Position numbers and translations under genes: made by a program
The notes under the pieces: model-generated
The model's input: only the letters and a program-made list of their open reading frames with translations
The model's database searches: none
Told to the model about the DNA's origin: nothing
Shown: in pieces, positions 16,301-25,506 of the stretch
How the letters are laid out: each line of letters starts with the position of its first letter
Numbering within the stretch: the stretch's first letter is position 1
NCBI RefSeq assembly: GCF_003260125.1
Contig: NZ_QHKO01000007.1
Coordinates: 175,833 to 239,832 of the forward strand
DNA length: 64,000 bases
Source: Lujinxingia litoralis
GTDB taxonomy: Bacteria; Myxococcota_A; Bradymonadia; Bradymonadales; Bradymonadaceae
Reading direction: 5' to 3'

Positions 16301-16698
16301 TTACCGGCCAGACATTCGTTACCGGAGGTGCAGATCTCGGCGTTGACACAGGCACGTTGCTCCGGATCGCAGACGCCAGGCTGACCGGCGCAGTTGAGCA
16401 GGGTACAGATGAACTGCTCACTGACGCAGGAGCCATCATAGCAGTAGCGGCCCGCCGAGCATTGCTCGTCGGACGAGCAGGTTCCCGTTTCGGTATCGGT
16501 GTCGGGAACGTCGGAGCACTCGTCGACGCTGGGATCGCACTCGTCGGCATCCGGGCCGACGTCGGGCTCTTCACAGCTGTCGCCTTCGCAGTCCGTGTCG
16601 GGCTCTTGAACGTTACCGTCGCCGCCGCAGGCTGTTGTCAGTGAAAACGCGAGTGCCAAGCTGATTACCGCGAGGCGGTATCGCCACCAAATTGCCAT
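13357..16698 (-). CDS. Giant Cys-rich lipoprotein with five beta-sandwich repeats
   Basis: The protein has 1,113 residues from the ATG at 16698, which has AGGATGG upstream; an ATG 9 bases earlier lacks room for one. The signal peptide ends LTTACGG, a lipobox, so it is a lipoprotein. An acidic Asp/Glu linker follows, then Cys-rich modules (about residues 50-200). After these come five units of about 150 residues, each beginning near C-A/D-x-A/P-I/V-x-L and ending with YFLVVD or similar. They resemble the pre-peptidase C-terminal (PPC) beta-sandwich and are separated by short Cys clusters such as CDYGCNTE. No catalytic domain is visible. A surface adhesin or structural role is likely, with disulfides stabilising the modules. 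Confidence 0.75.
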   Translation of the reverse strand: MAIWWRYRLAVISLALAFSLTTACGGDGNVQEPDTDCEGDSCEEPDVGPDADECDPSVDECSDVPDTDTETGTCSSDEQCSAGRYCYDGSCVSEQFICTLLNCAGQPGVCDPEQRACVNAEICTSGNECLAGNLCVANRCEPEEDLCASCSENEECVYDRNNLSVSCVDPTIVCDADARSCDGDTLVVCNADGTQEARINCREGCDGDELRCILPEADSCADAYQVADGDSFEIDWTEFSNYYQPSQESACVPVNRLFNTSGADVSFNATVGPGEQLTVEMTSAVDYGAIYFLEECVDVVESCVDPTATDFIRGDEEFVRASAYTNETDAPINLIVIVDTGVGTLNNPATINFSIAEPLCEPDTYQCADGQREVCNAFGNAYRPLPLCNFGCGETPETCAAAPNSVCSAAVDLEAEGFTYASTIGDLAIDPAFATDTSSNIVSDQCTFVGGGSRTEALTGGTGYFSLHLEQGQRMTATLASDENMAMWIASGCPLLPAPDSEEEAVLNCQRATNATASGTEILQYVAGITGEFILVVQAESDSVSEGEFVLDVAIEDPVCDGLANGDVLGCFDAETLAICNGDFATYYTCAGGCADGACANPTGNRCVDAINLAAGESYEGDFANLSATFNAPSSCFEGNAPAGRDAVFAVELEANDILEATLVSDVFAGVYVLSNCPGTDSIGSYCVAGTLEGDGDQYVEYFAAEAGTYYVVVDAGTTATESGTFTLNLNKRQGVCAPSSQFCANDTFQICSETGDSIIESTPCPFACTPDGTQCGGPEIANGTCDNALEITAPTTISDVYGKSGAPRFFADFVLTNEASCYGGSETNGNDAVYQVTLAPTQGLTAKLNAATTSGATLYLLSTCDETLVDASCVQSDTGARAELDYISEAGGTYFLVVDHTNAALSNDGFTIEIDFFDTPCDTLSIQRCINGGSTIEICDERGNQELTECDYGCNTELNGEGETVAFCQDRLGDTCDRPIEVTGDAYTHSDSLSGYGSVYSPYNDATSASCTGWRGDGGEVVFSVPASVGDEITVSMTSQFNAALWLTRGCTNPSVATQSCQAGADEIFGAGTETFTFTAAENRTYFIMADSVEYGSTGTFEVQIDIVRATP

Positions 16699-16954
16699 GG
16701 CTTCCATCCTGATGTTGGATTTGTCTGAGCTGTGCTGCGTGAATATTGCGAGTTGTCGGGGCGCTCGACACCGTGGCGCGAGCTACGATCGGAGTCAGGG
16801 CGCCACTGAAGACAGTAAGGTACCGGGGAAGGCTCCGAGCAATGGGGTCAGAATTGGTTAAATCGGGGGAAACTGTCAAGCTGCATCCGATTTACCTTGC
16901 CTGTCGTCGGTTTAAGGCGTGCTTAGGGGCAGCACACTGGCGAAGGGCGGGCAA

Positions 16955-16986
16955 GAAAAAACGCTCGCCAGGAAGATGGCGAGCGT
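16955..16986 (-). terminator. Terminator of the leucine dehydrogenase gene
   Basis: The minus strand reads ACGCTCGCCA, a 6-base loop, TGGCGAGCGT and then a T run. It is placed 29 bases after the dehydrogenase stop codon. Confidence 0.9.
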
Positions 16987-17014
16987 GTGGCGCGTGTCGG
17001 TGCCGGGCTGCGGG

Positions 17015-18070
<1,056 letters not shown>

Positions 18071-18337
18071 GGGCGTTCTCCTCAGGCGTTTGGCGTAAGA
18101 AGCGTGCGGGAAGAGCGGCCCGAATCTCGGGCAGCGCTGCTAAGGTATGTGCGCATTTATAGGGATGGCGAGCCTGCTGAGGCAAGGATTGATGTTGACG
18201 CGTAGCGTCACGTCTGCAGGGGCGGAGGCGGGGTTTGGGCTTGACCGGCGATCGGGTGGCGAGGAAAGTTGGGCCGACTCATACATCCGGGTGATTGTGG
18301 ACGGTGGTCACCGAGCAGTGAGCCAGCGTCGGGAGTG

Positions 18338-19882
18338 ATGAAGATGACGACATCTGTGATCTGCACGCAGTGTGGGGCGAGGAACCTGGCAACGCAGCAG
18401 GTCTGCCGGCGATGTAAGGCGCCGCTTGGCGAGGAGGTTGTGACCACGGCGACGGTGCGGGGCACGCCGACCTCTACGTTGCTTCAGGAGCGGTGGGCGG
18501 TGCTCGGGCAGGGCGCCGGACAGGGGAAGGAGCGCTGGCAGGCCGGCCACGATGTGGAGCGACGGCGGCCGGTGATGCTCCAGGGATATGCGTGTGCGGA
18601 GGGGGAGCAGGAGGTGGTGCGGGCTCACGCGGCGGAATACCAGGCGCTTCGTCACCCGGCGTTGCTTGAGGTCTGCGCGGTGGTACGCGGCGAGGAGGGC
18701 GTGTGGGTGATTTACGACTGGCCTCCCGGGGCTCGTCTCGATGAGTGGCTGGTCACGCAAGACGTGGTGCCTTTGTGGATCGCGTTGCAACTCTTTGAGG
18801 ACCTGATCGAGGGGCTGCGGGCGATGCACGGCGCGGGGTTTCGTCACGGGCGCCTGGAGCCCTCGCGTGTGTTGATCTGCGAGCAGATGGAGGGACGGCT
18901 GGGGGCGAGTTTGAGCGGGGTGTGGTTGGGGCCCGACGCGCCGAGCCCCGGCGGGGACTATCGGGCCGCCGGGGCCATCCTGCTGCGGATGCTCGGCGGC
19001 GATGGTCGGGCGGGAGCGATCGCGGATGGGCTTGATGCGCTAAAAGAGCGGGTAAGCGGGGATGCCCGGGGGGCGCTTCGGGAGCTGCTGGAGGGGCTTC
19101 TGGATGAAGATTCTCCGGGGCGGCTCGACAACCCTCGAACGATTCTGGAGGCGGTCGCCCGGGTGCGCGCTTTACTGGGGGCCGAGGTGATGTGCGCGGT
19201 GGAGGGTGGGCCCTTTGTGCGCGGGAGTCGTGAAGATGATCCGGATGCGCGTCGCGAGGAGATGCCCGCGGCCAGCGTGGAGGTCGCGGCGTTCTTTATT
19301 GATCGCGCGCCGGTGAGCGCCGCGCAATTCTACGCCTTTGCCATCGCGACCGGTCGTAAACTCGATCCGGAGTGGTTTCAGTTCAACGCTCCCCGGGGAG
19401 CCGGGGAGTTGCCGGTGGTGCACGTCACCTGGCGCGAGGCTCGGGATTACGCGCGGTGGGCCGGCAAGCGCTTGCCCACCGAGGCTGAATGGGAGAAAGC
19501 CGCTCGGGGCACCGACGGTCGCACCTACCCCTGGGGGGATGCACCACCTGTGCCGGAGCTCGCGCTCTATGGTCAGAATCCGGCGCCGGGGGTGTGCGGT
19601 GAGCGCCCGGCGGGCAGGAGCCCTTACGGCGTGGAAGACATGGCCGGCAACGTTTTTGAGTGGGTGGGGGACTGGTATGAAGGGGACTACTACTCCCAGG
19701 CGCCGCCCCGGGATCCGGGCGGACCTCGTCGGGGCACCAAAAAAGTCTTGCGCGGCGGGTCATTTGCTCATCCGGCGTTTGCGCTGCGCTGTGCCACCCG
19801 CGGTCGCTATGCTCCGGAGGAGCGGCGGGCGAATCACTCTTTTCGTTGCGTGTGGTCGCTGCGCGAGCCGCAGCCGCGATGA
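18338..19882 (+). CDS. Zinc ribbon - pseudokinase - SUMF1 domain protein
   Basis: The protein has 514 residues from the ATG at 18338; 18344 is an alternative. Residues 9-27 form a CxxC...CxxC zinc ribbon (CTQCGARNLATQQVCRRC). Residues 50-285 follow a protein-kinase fold, but the catalytic motifs are lost: HRDLKPSN is replaced by RHGRLEPSRV (near residue 168) and the DFG position reads SGVWLG, so it should not phosphorylate. Residues 286-511 form a SUMF1/FGE-like domain (PVVHVTWREARDYARWAGKR, LPTEAEWEKAARGTDG, GNVFEWVGDWY, VLRGGSF). The FGE catalytic Cys pair is not evident, so formylglycine formation is doubtful. The same output domain occurs on the active kinase at 44636. Confidence 0.85.
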   Translation: MKMTTSVICTQCGARNLATQQVCRRCKAPLGEEVVTTATVRGTPTSTLLQERWAVLGQGAGQGKERWQAGHDVERRRPVMLQGYACAEGEQEVVRAHAAEYQALRHPALLEVCAVVRGEEGVWVIYDWPPGARLDEWLVTQDVVPLWIALQLFEDLIEGLRAMHGAGFRHGRLEPSRVLICEQMEGRLGASLSGVWLGPDAPSPGGDYRAAGAILLRMLGGDGRAGAIADGLDALKERVSGDARGALRELLEGLLDEDSPGRLDNPRTILEAVARVRALLGAEVMCAVEGGPFVRGSREDDPDARREEMPAASVEVAAFFIDRAPVSAAQFYAFAIATGRKLDPEWFQFNAPRGAGELPVVHVTWREARDYARWAGKRLPTEAEWEKAARGTDGRTYPWGDAPPVPELALYGQNPAPGVCGERPAGRSPYGVEDMAGNVFEWVGDWYEGDYYSQAPPRDPGGPRRGTKKVLRGGSFAHPAFALRCATRGRYAPEERRANHSFRCVWSLREPQPR

Positions 19883-19890
19883 TGTTGCGG

Positions 19891-20240
19891 GGTGACTCCC
19901 GGTTCTTGCAAGTTGCGGAAATGTCAGGGGAAAATGCATGTTGCGGGGTGACTCCCGGTTCTTGCAAGCTGCGGAAATGTCAGGGGGAAATGCATGTTTC
20001 GGGGTGACTCCCGGTTCTTGCAAGTTGCGGAAATGTCAGGGGAAAATGCACGTTGTGGGGCGACTCCCGGTTCTCGTCCTGGGGTGACTCCCGGTTCTTG
20101 CAAGACGCCGAAAGGTCAGGGGAAATGTAAGTCTCGGGGGTGACTCCCGGTTCTTGCAAGGTACTGAAATGTCGGGGGAAAAGTGATTTTTAGAGAGGTT
20201 GTGGAGGTGACTCCCGGACCTGTCTGGGAGACTTCCGGTG
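19891..20240 (+). repeat. Seven-core GACTCCCGG-family array before lysC-lysA
   Basis: Cores start at 19891, 19947, 20003, 20059 (GGCGAC variant), 20083, 20139 and 20216. Four successive intervals are 56, 56, 56 and 24 bp, and another is 56. The 56-bp unit is the core plus TTCTTGCAAGTTGCGG and AAATGTCAGGGGAAA-like sequence. The last copy is form B with the ACCTGTCTGGGA hairpin. The array fills most of the gap after the pseudokinase gene. Confidence 0.95.
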
Positions 20241-20462
20241 GTTGGAAGCGGTGGGGCTATCGGTCATTCGTTGGAGCTGAGGATATCAGGACGCCGGGGG
20301 AGCGGGATGAGTCACCGGCATGCACCGGCCTGGGAGGCGCGTTGTGCGGTGGAGGGGAGAGAGTCGACTCGACATCTTCGGGGGCCGGCTCTATAACGCT
20401 CGTGGGGAGCTATCTCACTGCAATCACAATCGAAATGTCGACCGTTAAGAGACGAGCGAGCG
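20241..20462. other. Leader region of the lysC-lysA fusion gene
   Basis: This 222-bp stretch lies between the repeat array and the start codon. It shows no gene and no lysine-riboswitch landmarks that I could recognise. A promoter is expected here, but no clear -35/-10 pair was found. Confidence 0.35.
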
Positions 20463-23072
20463 ATGGCGACGAACCCTTCGTGGGTGGTGTTAAAGTTCGG
20501 TGGCACGAGTGTGTCGAGCCGCGGGCGGTGGGAGACCATCGCCGAGGTGATCTCGGAGCGCCTGACCGAGGAGGCGACGGGGAGGGTGATGGTGGTTTGC
20601 TCGGCGCTCAGCGGGGTGACAAACCAGCTCGAAGAGATCATCGCTCAGGCTCCGCGGGGGGCTCATCACGAGGTTCTGGCGGCCATCGTGCAAAAACACC
20701 TGCGCCTGGGAGATGACCTCGGTGTCGATGCGGAACTGCTGCTGCACGAGGAGTTTTCGGCGTTGGAGCGTCTGGCGCTGGGGGCGTCGCTGGTCGGGGA
20801 GGTGAGTCCGCGGGTGCAAGCGCAGATTCTGTCGTGTGGCGAGTTGATGTCGACGCGGCTGGGAGCGGCCTTTGTGGGAGGGCTGCTCAAAGAGGTGCGC
20901 TGGATGGATGCGCGCACTCTGCTGCGCACGGTGGCCGAGCCCCATGCTTCACTGCGCCGTCGTTATCTTTCGGCGGCCTGTGAGGCGTCCATCGACCGGG
21001 AGCTTCAGGCGCGTCTGGCCGGTGCCTCCGAGCGGGTGGTGATGACGCAGGGGTTTATTGCCAGCAATGACGCGGGGGAGTCGGTGCTGCTGGGGCGTGG
21101 CGGCAGCGATACCTCGGCGGCCTATCTGGCAGCGGCGTTGCAGGCCGAACGTCTGGAGATCTGGACGGATGTGCCCGGGATGTTCTCGGCCAATCCCCGT
21201 CAGGTGGCTACGGCGCGTCTGCTCAAACGTCTGGATTATGCCGAGGCTCAGGAGCTCGCCACGATGGGCGCGCGGGTGCTTCACCCGCGCTGCCTGGGGC
21301 CGGTGCGCGAGCATAACATCGCGCTGCACATCCGCTGCACTCCCGAGCCGCGCCAGGAGGGCACGGTGATCGCGGCCCAGGCTGTTGGTCAGGGGCCTCA
21401 GGTCAAGGCGGTCTCGGCCAAACACGGCGTGACCGTCATCTCGATGGAGACCCTGGGGATGTGGCAGCAGGTCGGCTTTTTGGCCGATACCTTTGCGGTG
21501 TTTAAGGAGCACGGGCTCTCCATTGATATGGTGGCCACCTCGGAGTCGGAGGTCAGCGTGACGCTGGATCCGATGGCCAACGCCCTGGACCCGGCGGCCC
21601 TGGCCAGGTTGCAGCGCGATCTGGGACGCACCTGCAAGGCTCGTATCGTCGAGGGCTGCGCGGTGGTCAGCCTGGTGGGCAGGCAGGTGCGCTCGATCCT
21701 CAGCCAGCTGGCTCCAGCGCTCAACGTCTTTGAGGAGCAGCAGATCTATCTGGTCTCGCAGTCGGCCAGTGATCTCAACCTGAGCTTTGTGGTTGATGAG
21801 GCGCAGGCCGATCGCCTGGTGAGCCGCCTCCATCAGCTGCTCTTCGGGGAGCAGGGGCCCGACGCGCTCTTTGGTCCCAGCTGGGAAGAGCTCAGCGGTC
21901 GGGTCTTGCCGCAGGCGCCTTTTGCGGACGCCTGGTGGCGAGGCCGGCGCGATGAACTCTTGAAGCTGGCCGAGCAGGGGGCGACCTACGCCTACAGCCC
22001 CGAAACCCTCCGTACTCAGGCGGCGCGTTTGACTTCGATGGCGTCGATCGACCGGGTGTTTTTTGCCATCAAGGCCAACCCGAACCCCGAGATCTTGCGT
22101 CTGCTGGAGGCCCGGGGCCTGGGGTTTGAGTGCGTGAGTCCCGGGGAGGTCGCGCACATTCGTGAACTTTTCCCGCAGCTGGAGACGGGGCGTCTGCTCT
22201 TTACGCCCAACTTCGCACCGCGTCGGGAGTACGAGCAGGGCTTTGAGGCCGGGGCGATGGTGACCCTGGATAACCTCTATCCGCTGGAGGCCTGGCCCGA
22301 GGTCTTTGAGGGGCGCGAGGTGCTGGTGCGGGTCGACCCGGGGCAGGGCGCCGGGCATCATCGTTACGTGCGCACGGCCGGTCCGAAGTCGAAGTTCGGC
22401 GTCAGTGTCGAGGAGTTGCCGCGCCTGGCCGAGTTGGCAGAGCAAATCAATCTGAAGGTGGTGGGCCTGCACGCGCACGTGGGGAGCGGGGTGCGCCGGG
22501 CCGGGACCTGGTCGTCGACGGCGGTGTTTTTGGCGCAGTGTCGCGCGCATTTTCCCGACGTGCGTTGGCTTAACCTGGGGGGCGGCCTGGGGGTGCCGGA
22601 GCGCCCCGGCCAGGAGGCGCTCGACCTGGGAGCGGTCGATGCCTCGCTGGCGGAGTTCAAAAAGGCCCACCCGACGCTGGAACTCTGGCTGGAGCCGGGG
22701 CGTTTTCTGGTCTCGGAGGCCGGTGTGCTGTTGGCCCGGGTCACCCAGCTTAAAACCAAGGGAGCCTATCACTATGTGGGGCTGGAGACGGGCATGAATT
22801 CGTTGATTCGCCCCGCGCTCTACGGGGCCTATCACGCCATCGTGAACCTCACCCGTCAGGGCGAAGCGCCTGAGGTTGAGGCGGAGATCGTGGGCCCCAT
22901 CTGTGAGAGCGGCGACGTGTTGGGTCACGCGCGCTGGTTGCCGCGCTGTGCCGAGGGAGACGTGCTGCTGCTGGCCAATGCCGGTTCATATGGTCGCGCG
23001 ATGAGCTCACGCTACAACTTGCGCGAGCCGGCCGCCGAGGTGATGTTGCCGGCGCTGGAGCTCGGGGAGTGA
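20463..23072 (+). CDS. Bifunctional aspartokinase / diaminopimelate decarboxylase
   Basis: This 869-residue fusion joins the first and last steps of lysine synthesis. Residues 8-300 are aspartokinase (VLKFGGTSVSSRGRWETIAE; later GRGGSDTSAAYLA). Two ACT-type regulatory segments follow: near 320-365 (VTVISMETLGMWQQVGFLAD) and near 400-465 (ending SDLNLSFVV). From about 500 the PLP-dependent diaminopimelate decarboxylase begins: FFAIKANPNPEIL holds the PLP lysine near 537, HAHVGSGV and LEPGRFLV bind phosphate and substrate, and CESGDVLGHA carries the catalytic Cys. The ACT domains suggest lysine or threonine feedback. Fusions of this kind are known from Xanthomonas and some deltaproteobacteria. 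The repeat array lies upstream. Confidence 0.95.
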   Translation: MATNPSWVVLKFGGTSVSSRGRWETIAEVISERLTEEATGRVMVVCSALSGVTNQLEEIIAQAPRGAHHEVLAAIVQKHLRLGDDLGVDAELLLHEEFSALERLALGASLVGEVSPRVQAQILSCGELMSTRLGAAFVGGLLKEVRWMDARTLLRTVAEPHASLRRRYLSAACEASIDRELQARLAGASERVVMTQGFIASNDAGESVLLGRGGSDTSAAYLAAALQAERLEIWTDVPGMFSANPRQVATARLLKRLDYAEAQELATMGARVLHPRCLGPVREHNIALHIRCTPEPRQEGTVIAAQAVGQGPQVKAVSAKHGVTVISMETLGMWQQVGFLADTFAVFKEHGLSIDMVATSESEVSVTLDPMANALDPAALARLQRDLGRTCKARIVEGCAVVSLVGRQVRSILSQLAPALNVFEEQQIYLVSQSASDLNLSFVVDEAQADRLVSRLHQLLFGEQGPDALFGPSWEELSGRVLPQAPFADAWWRGRRDELLKLAEQGATYAYSPETLRTQAARLTSMASIDRVFFAIKANPNPEILRLLEARGLGFECVSPGEVAHIRELFPQLETGRLLFTPNFAPRREYEQGFEAGAMVTLDNLYPLEAWPEVFEGREVLVRVDPGQGAGHHRYVRTAGPKSKFGVSVEELPRLAELAEQINLKVVGLHAHVGSGVRRAGTWSSTAVFLAQCRAHFPDVRWLNLGGGLGVPERPGQEALDLGAVDASLAEFKKAHPTLELWLEPGRFLVSEAGVLLARVTQLKTKGAYHYVGLETGMNSLIRPALYGAYHAIVNLTRQGEAPEVEAEIVGPICESGDVLGHARWLPRCAEGDVLLLANAGSYGRAMSSRYNLREPAAEVMLPALELGE

Positions 23073-23094
23073 GCCTGAAATGGTCCTGGCTGCC

Positions 23095-24702
23095 TTAATG
23101 AATGCAGGTGGCCGGGCAGGTGCGAGGGAGGTTGCGCTGGAAGCGCAGGTGATCTTTGAAGATCTCTGGCCCAAAGACACCGGCGGCTTCAAAGGGCCAG
23201 GAGAGTTCTTCGGCACAGAGGTCTTCGATGACAAAGGGCTCGGAGCGAAAGGTGCCTTCCAGATAGAAAGGATGTAGTTCTTCGCGGCACCAGTTACGGC
23301 GCATCTGACGCACCTGGGTGGTGTTCCAGAGCTGGTCGAGGACTTTGTCTTCGTATTCGGTGAGAAAGCCCGGGTGTCGGAAGTAGGTGCGGTTTATCCG
23401 GATGTAGTCCTCGCGCATGCGCCAGGACTCCGGGATCAGCAGGTGGTTCCAGCAGCCATCATCAATGCGCAGATTGCTGACCATCGCCGCGGTGTGCTGA
23501 AAGCGCAGGCCCAGGTAGGGGGTCAGGGCGTGAGCCACAAAGAGCATCAGCGCCAGGGTGGCGAGGAGTCGAGGTGCCCGGGAGGTGAGGGCGGGCGTCT
23601 TGGGGCGCCGGCGCCAGCAGGGGCGCGGCGGCAGCGGTGTGAGCCCCACCCAGATCAGGAGGCCCCAGAGCAGGGCCTCCCGTGGGATCAAGGACAGCGC
23701 CGGGAGCTGGCCATGGGCCACCAGGCTGATTGCGCACAGCGCCGTGGTTGCCATGAGAAGCACCCGGCGGTGCCGGCGAGCGCTCTTCCTAAAGGCGTGA
23801 AGATCCTGGCGGGTTAAAAACGCGCTGTGACCGATGAGCATCACGAAGGCAAAGGCCGGCGCCATCGTCAGGGTCAGGGGGATATGAAAGGCCAGGGCCA
23901 GCAGGAGCGCGCCCTTGCGTCGCCCCCCCAGGTAGAGAAGCGCCACTCCGAACTCGGCGCCTAGCACCAGAAATGGCGCGAGCGTGCGAAGCGTCTCCAC
24001 GCCGGGCAACGCGGCGGGGCTGAGCTGGTAGTAGTTCAGCAGCTTGTCGACACCGTACGACCCGCAGCTGATGGGAGGAGAGAGAAAGTCGCGGTTGAGT
24101 TTGTGGAAGGCCGAGAGCGCGTAGACCGCCACGGTGAGCCCGCGAAGGTAGAGCCAGAAGGCTTCGACGAGCGCCGGGGAGTCGGGAGGATTGGGGTCGC
24201 GGTCGCCGGGCTCCAGTTCGTGGGTGGTCTGGCGGCTGGCGCGCAGCCCGCCGGTCAGGCAGGTCAGTGCGGCGGCCAGGGCAATAAGCATCAGGAGAAG
24301 CGACTGATTGAGGTGGTCGCGTCCCAGTAAGAGGGGCAGTGCTTTGCCCAGCGCGCAGAGCGTCCAGGCCGGGGTCGAGGGCATGAAGGGGAGCGCACAG
24401 ATGCCGAGCAAAAACAGGATGTTCCCCCAAAACCATTCGGGCACCCAGGCGTCGGCGAGCCAGAGATGGCAGGCGCCAGCGAAGGCGTAGAGGGCGGTCA
24501 TCAGGCGAAAGTGTCGGCCGGGCGGATGCCACCCCAGGACGAGCGTGAGGGGACTTTGAAACATAGGGGAATAGCCGGGCTGCCAAGGTGTTCGCCCTGT
24601 GTCAGGCGCGGATTCGCGGACGTTTTCAAAGCGGAGCTTGCCAGAATGACGCGCGAGGCGCACCTTGAGCCGGTGACGGTCTTTTAAGGGCGCGTCAATC
24701 AT
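23095..24702 (-). CDS. HTTM-like polytopic membrane protein
   Basis: The protein has 535 residues with eight or more hydrophobic segments between residues 60 and 390. The block VYALSAFHKLNRDFL (near residue 220) and a later FHIPLTLTMAPAFAFVMLIG resemble the HTTM domain shared with vitamin-K-dependent gamma-carboxylases, where a lysine and a histidine line the active site. The C-terminal 140 residues are soluble and Trp/Arg/Glu-rich. Bacterial HTTM proteins are uncharacterised membrane enzymes. The start at 24702 has a weak ribosome binding site; the ATG at 24564 is an alternative. It converges on lysC-lysA with a 22-bp gap and diverges from sdhC. Confidence 0.65.
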   Translation of the reverse strand: MIDAPLKDRHRLKVRLARHSGKLRFENVRESAPDTGRTPWQPGYSPMFQSPLTLVLGWHPPGRHFRLMTALYAFAGACHLWLADAWVPEWFWGNILFLLGICALPFMPSTPAWTLCALGKALPLLLGRDHLNQSLLLMLIALAAALTCLTGGLRASRQTTHELEPGDRDPNPPDSPALVEAFWLYLRGLTVAVYALSAFHKLNRDFLSPPISCGSYGVDKLLNYYQLSPAALPGVETLRTLAPFLVLGAEFGVALLYLGGRRKGALLLALAFHIPLTLTMAPAFAFVMLIGHSAFLTRQDLHAFRKSARRHRRVLLMATTALCAISLVAHGQLPALSLIPREALLWGLLIWVGLTPLPPRPCWRRRPKTPALTSRAPRLLATLALMLFVAHALTPYLGLRFQHTAAMVSNLRIDDGCWNHLLIPESWRMREDYIRINRTYFRHPGFLTEYEDKVLDQLWNTTQVRQMRRNWCREELHPFYLEGTFRSEPFVIEDLCAEELSWPFEAAGVFGPEIFKDHLRFQRNLPRTCPATCIH

Positions 24703-24809
24703 GCTAAGGAACGCGCCAACACTGGCAGCGGGCCAGGCCCCCTCATCGGTCGATGTGGCGCAGGTTTTGCGCGGCAGAGGTGGTCGGCCGAACCCTCGGA
24801 GTTGTTTTC

Positions 24810-25505
24810 ATGATACCATTGAAGAAGGCCCTGAATTCGTCGATCGGGCGCAAGTTCGTGATGTCCATTTCGGGCATCGCGCTTGTGCTCTTTGTGATCG
24901 TGCACTTGCTTGGAAACCTCACGCTCTATGTGCCCGACGGTGGGGAGGCGTTTAACATCTACGCCTCGAAGTTCGCCGCGCTCGGGCCCTTTTTGTATGT
25001 GATTGAGCTGGGGCTTCTGGGTGTGATCGCGTTGCACATCACCTGGGGGGTAACCACCACGCTTCGTAATAAGGGCGCCCGCGCCAATAACTACGAAACG
25101 GGAGTGGTGACCAAGGGCGGGCCCAGCAATCTGAACCCGGCCTCCCGCAACATGATCATCACCGGGGTGGTCCTGGGCATCTTTTTGGTGGTGCACCTGT
25201 GGCACTTCCGAATTCAGAAGATGTTTACCGACGCCACGATGACCATCGACGGCAAAGCGTACGGGGACCTCTACGGCCTTGTGGCCACAGAGTTCCAGAA
25301 CCCGCTCTGGGTGGCGTTTTACGTCATCGCGATGCTCTTTTTGGGCTTTCACCTGCGCCACGGGTTCTGGAGTGCGTTCCAGTCTCTGGGGGCGATGAAG
25401 CCGCAGTGGTCCAAGGGGATCTACGCGCTGGGGCTGACGATCGCGGTGGTGCTGGCGGCGGGCTTCCTGGGGATTCCGGTCTTTCTGTACATGTTTGGAG
25501 GTTGA
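24810..25505 (+). CDS. sdhC: Succinate dehydrogenase cytochrome b subunit
   Basis: This is a 231-residue inner-membrane protein starting at the ATG at 24810 with GGAG eight bases upstream. Five membrane helices carry the histidines expected of a diheme b-type anchor: VIVHLLGNL, ALHITWGV, VVHLWHFRI and GFHLRHGFWSAFQSLG. This is the single-subunit (type B) anchor seen in deltaproteobacteria, Bacteroidetes and epsilonproteobacteria, so no sdhD is expected. It passes electrons between the iron-sulfur subunit and menaquinone or ubiquinone. It is the first gene of sdhCAB; its last codons contain the GGAGG ribosome binding site of sdhA. Confidence 0.92.
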   Translation: MIPLKKALNSSIGRKFVMSISGIALVLFVIVHLLGNLTLYVPDGGEAFNIYASKFAALGPFLYVIELGLLGVIALHITWGVTTTLRNKGARANNYETGVVTKGGPSNLNPASRNMIITGVVLGIFLVVHLWHFRIQKMFTDATMTIDGKAYGDLYGLVATEFQNPLWVAFYVIAMLFLGFHLRHGFWSAFQSLGAMKPQWSKGIYALGLTIAVVLAAGFLGIPVFLYMFGG

Positions 25506-25506
25506 A

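Noticed and set aside
15295..16644. 449-codon plus-strand frame opposite the giant lipoprotein
   Set aside because: The protein pattern is a Val/Gly/Asp mirror of the lipoprotein codons, with no start signal.
20241..20462. Lysine riboswitch before lysC-lysA
   Set aside because: The conserved five-stem core sequences could not be found by eye; a covariance-model search would settle it.
20949..22928. 659-codon minus-strand frame opposite the lysC-lysA fusion
   Set aside because: It is a shadow of codon-biased GC-rich sequence and has no domain pattern.
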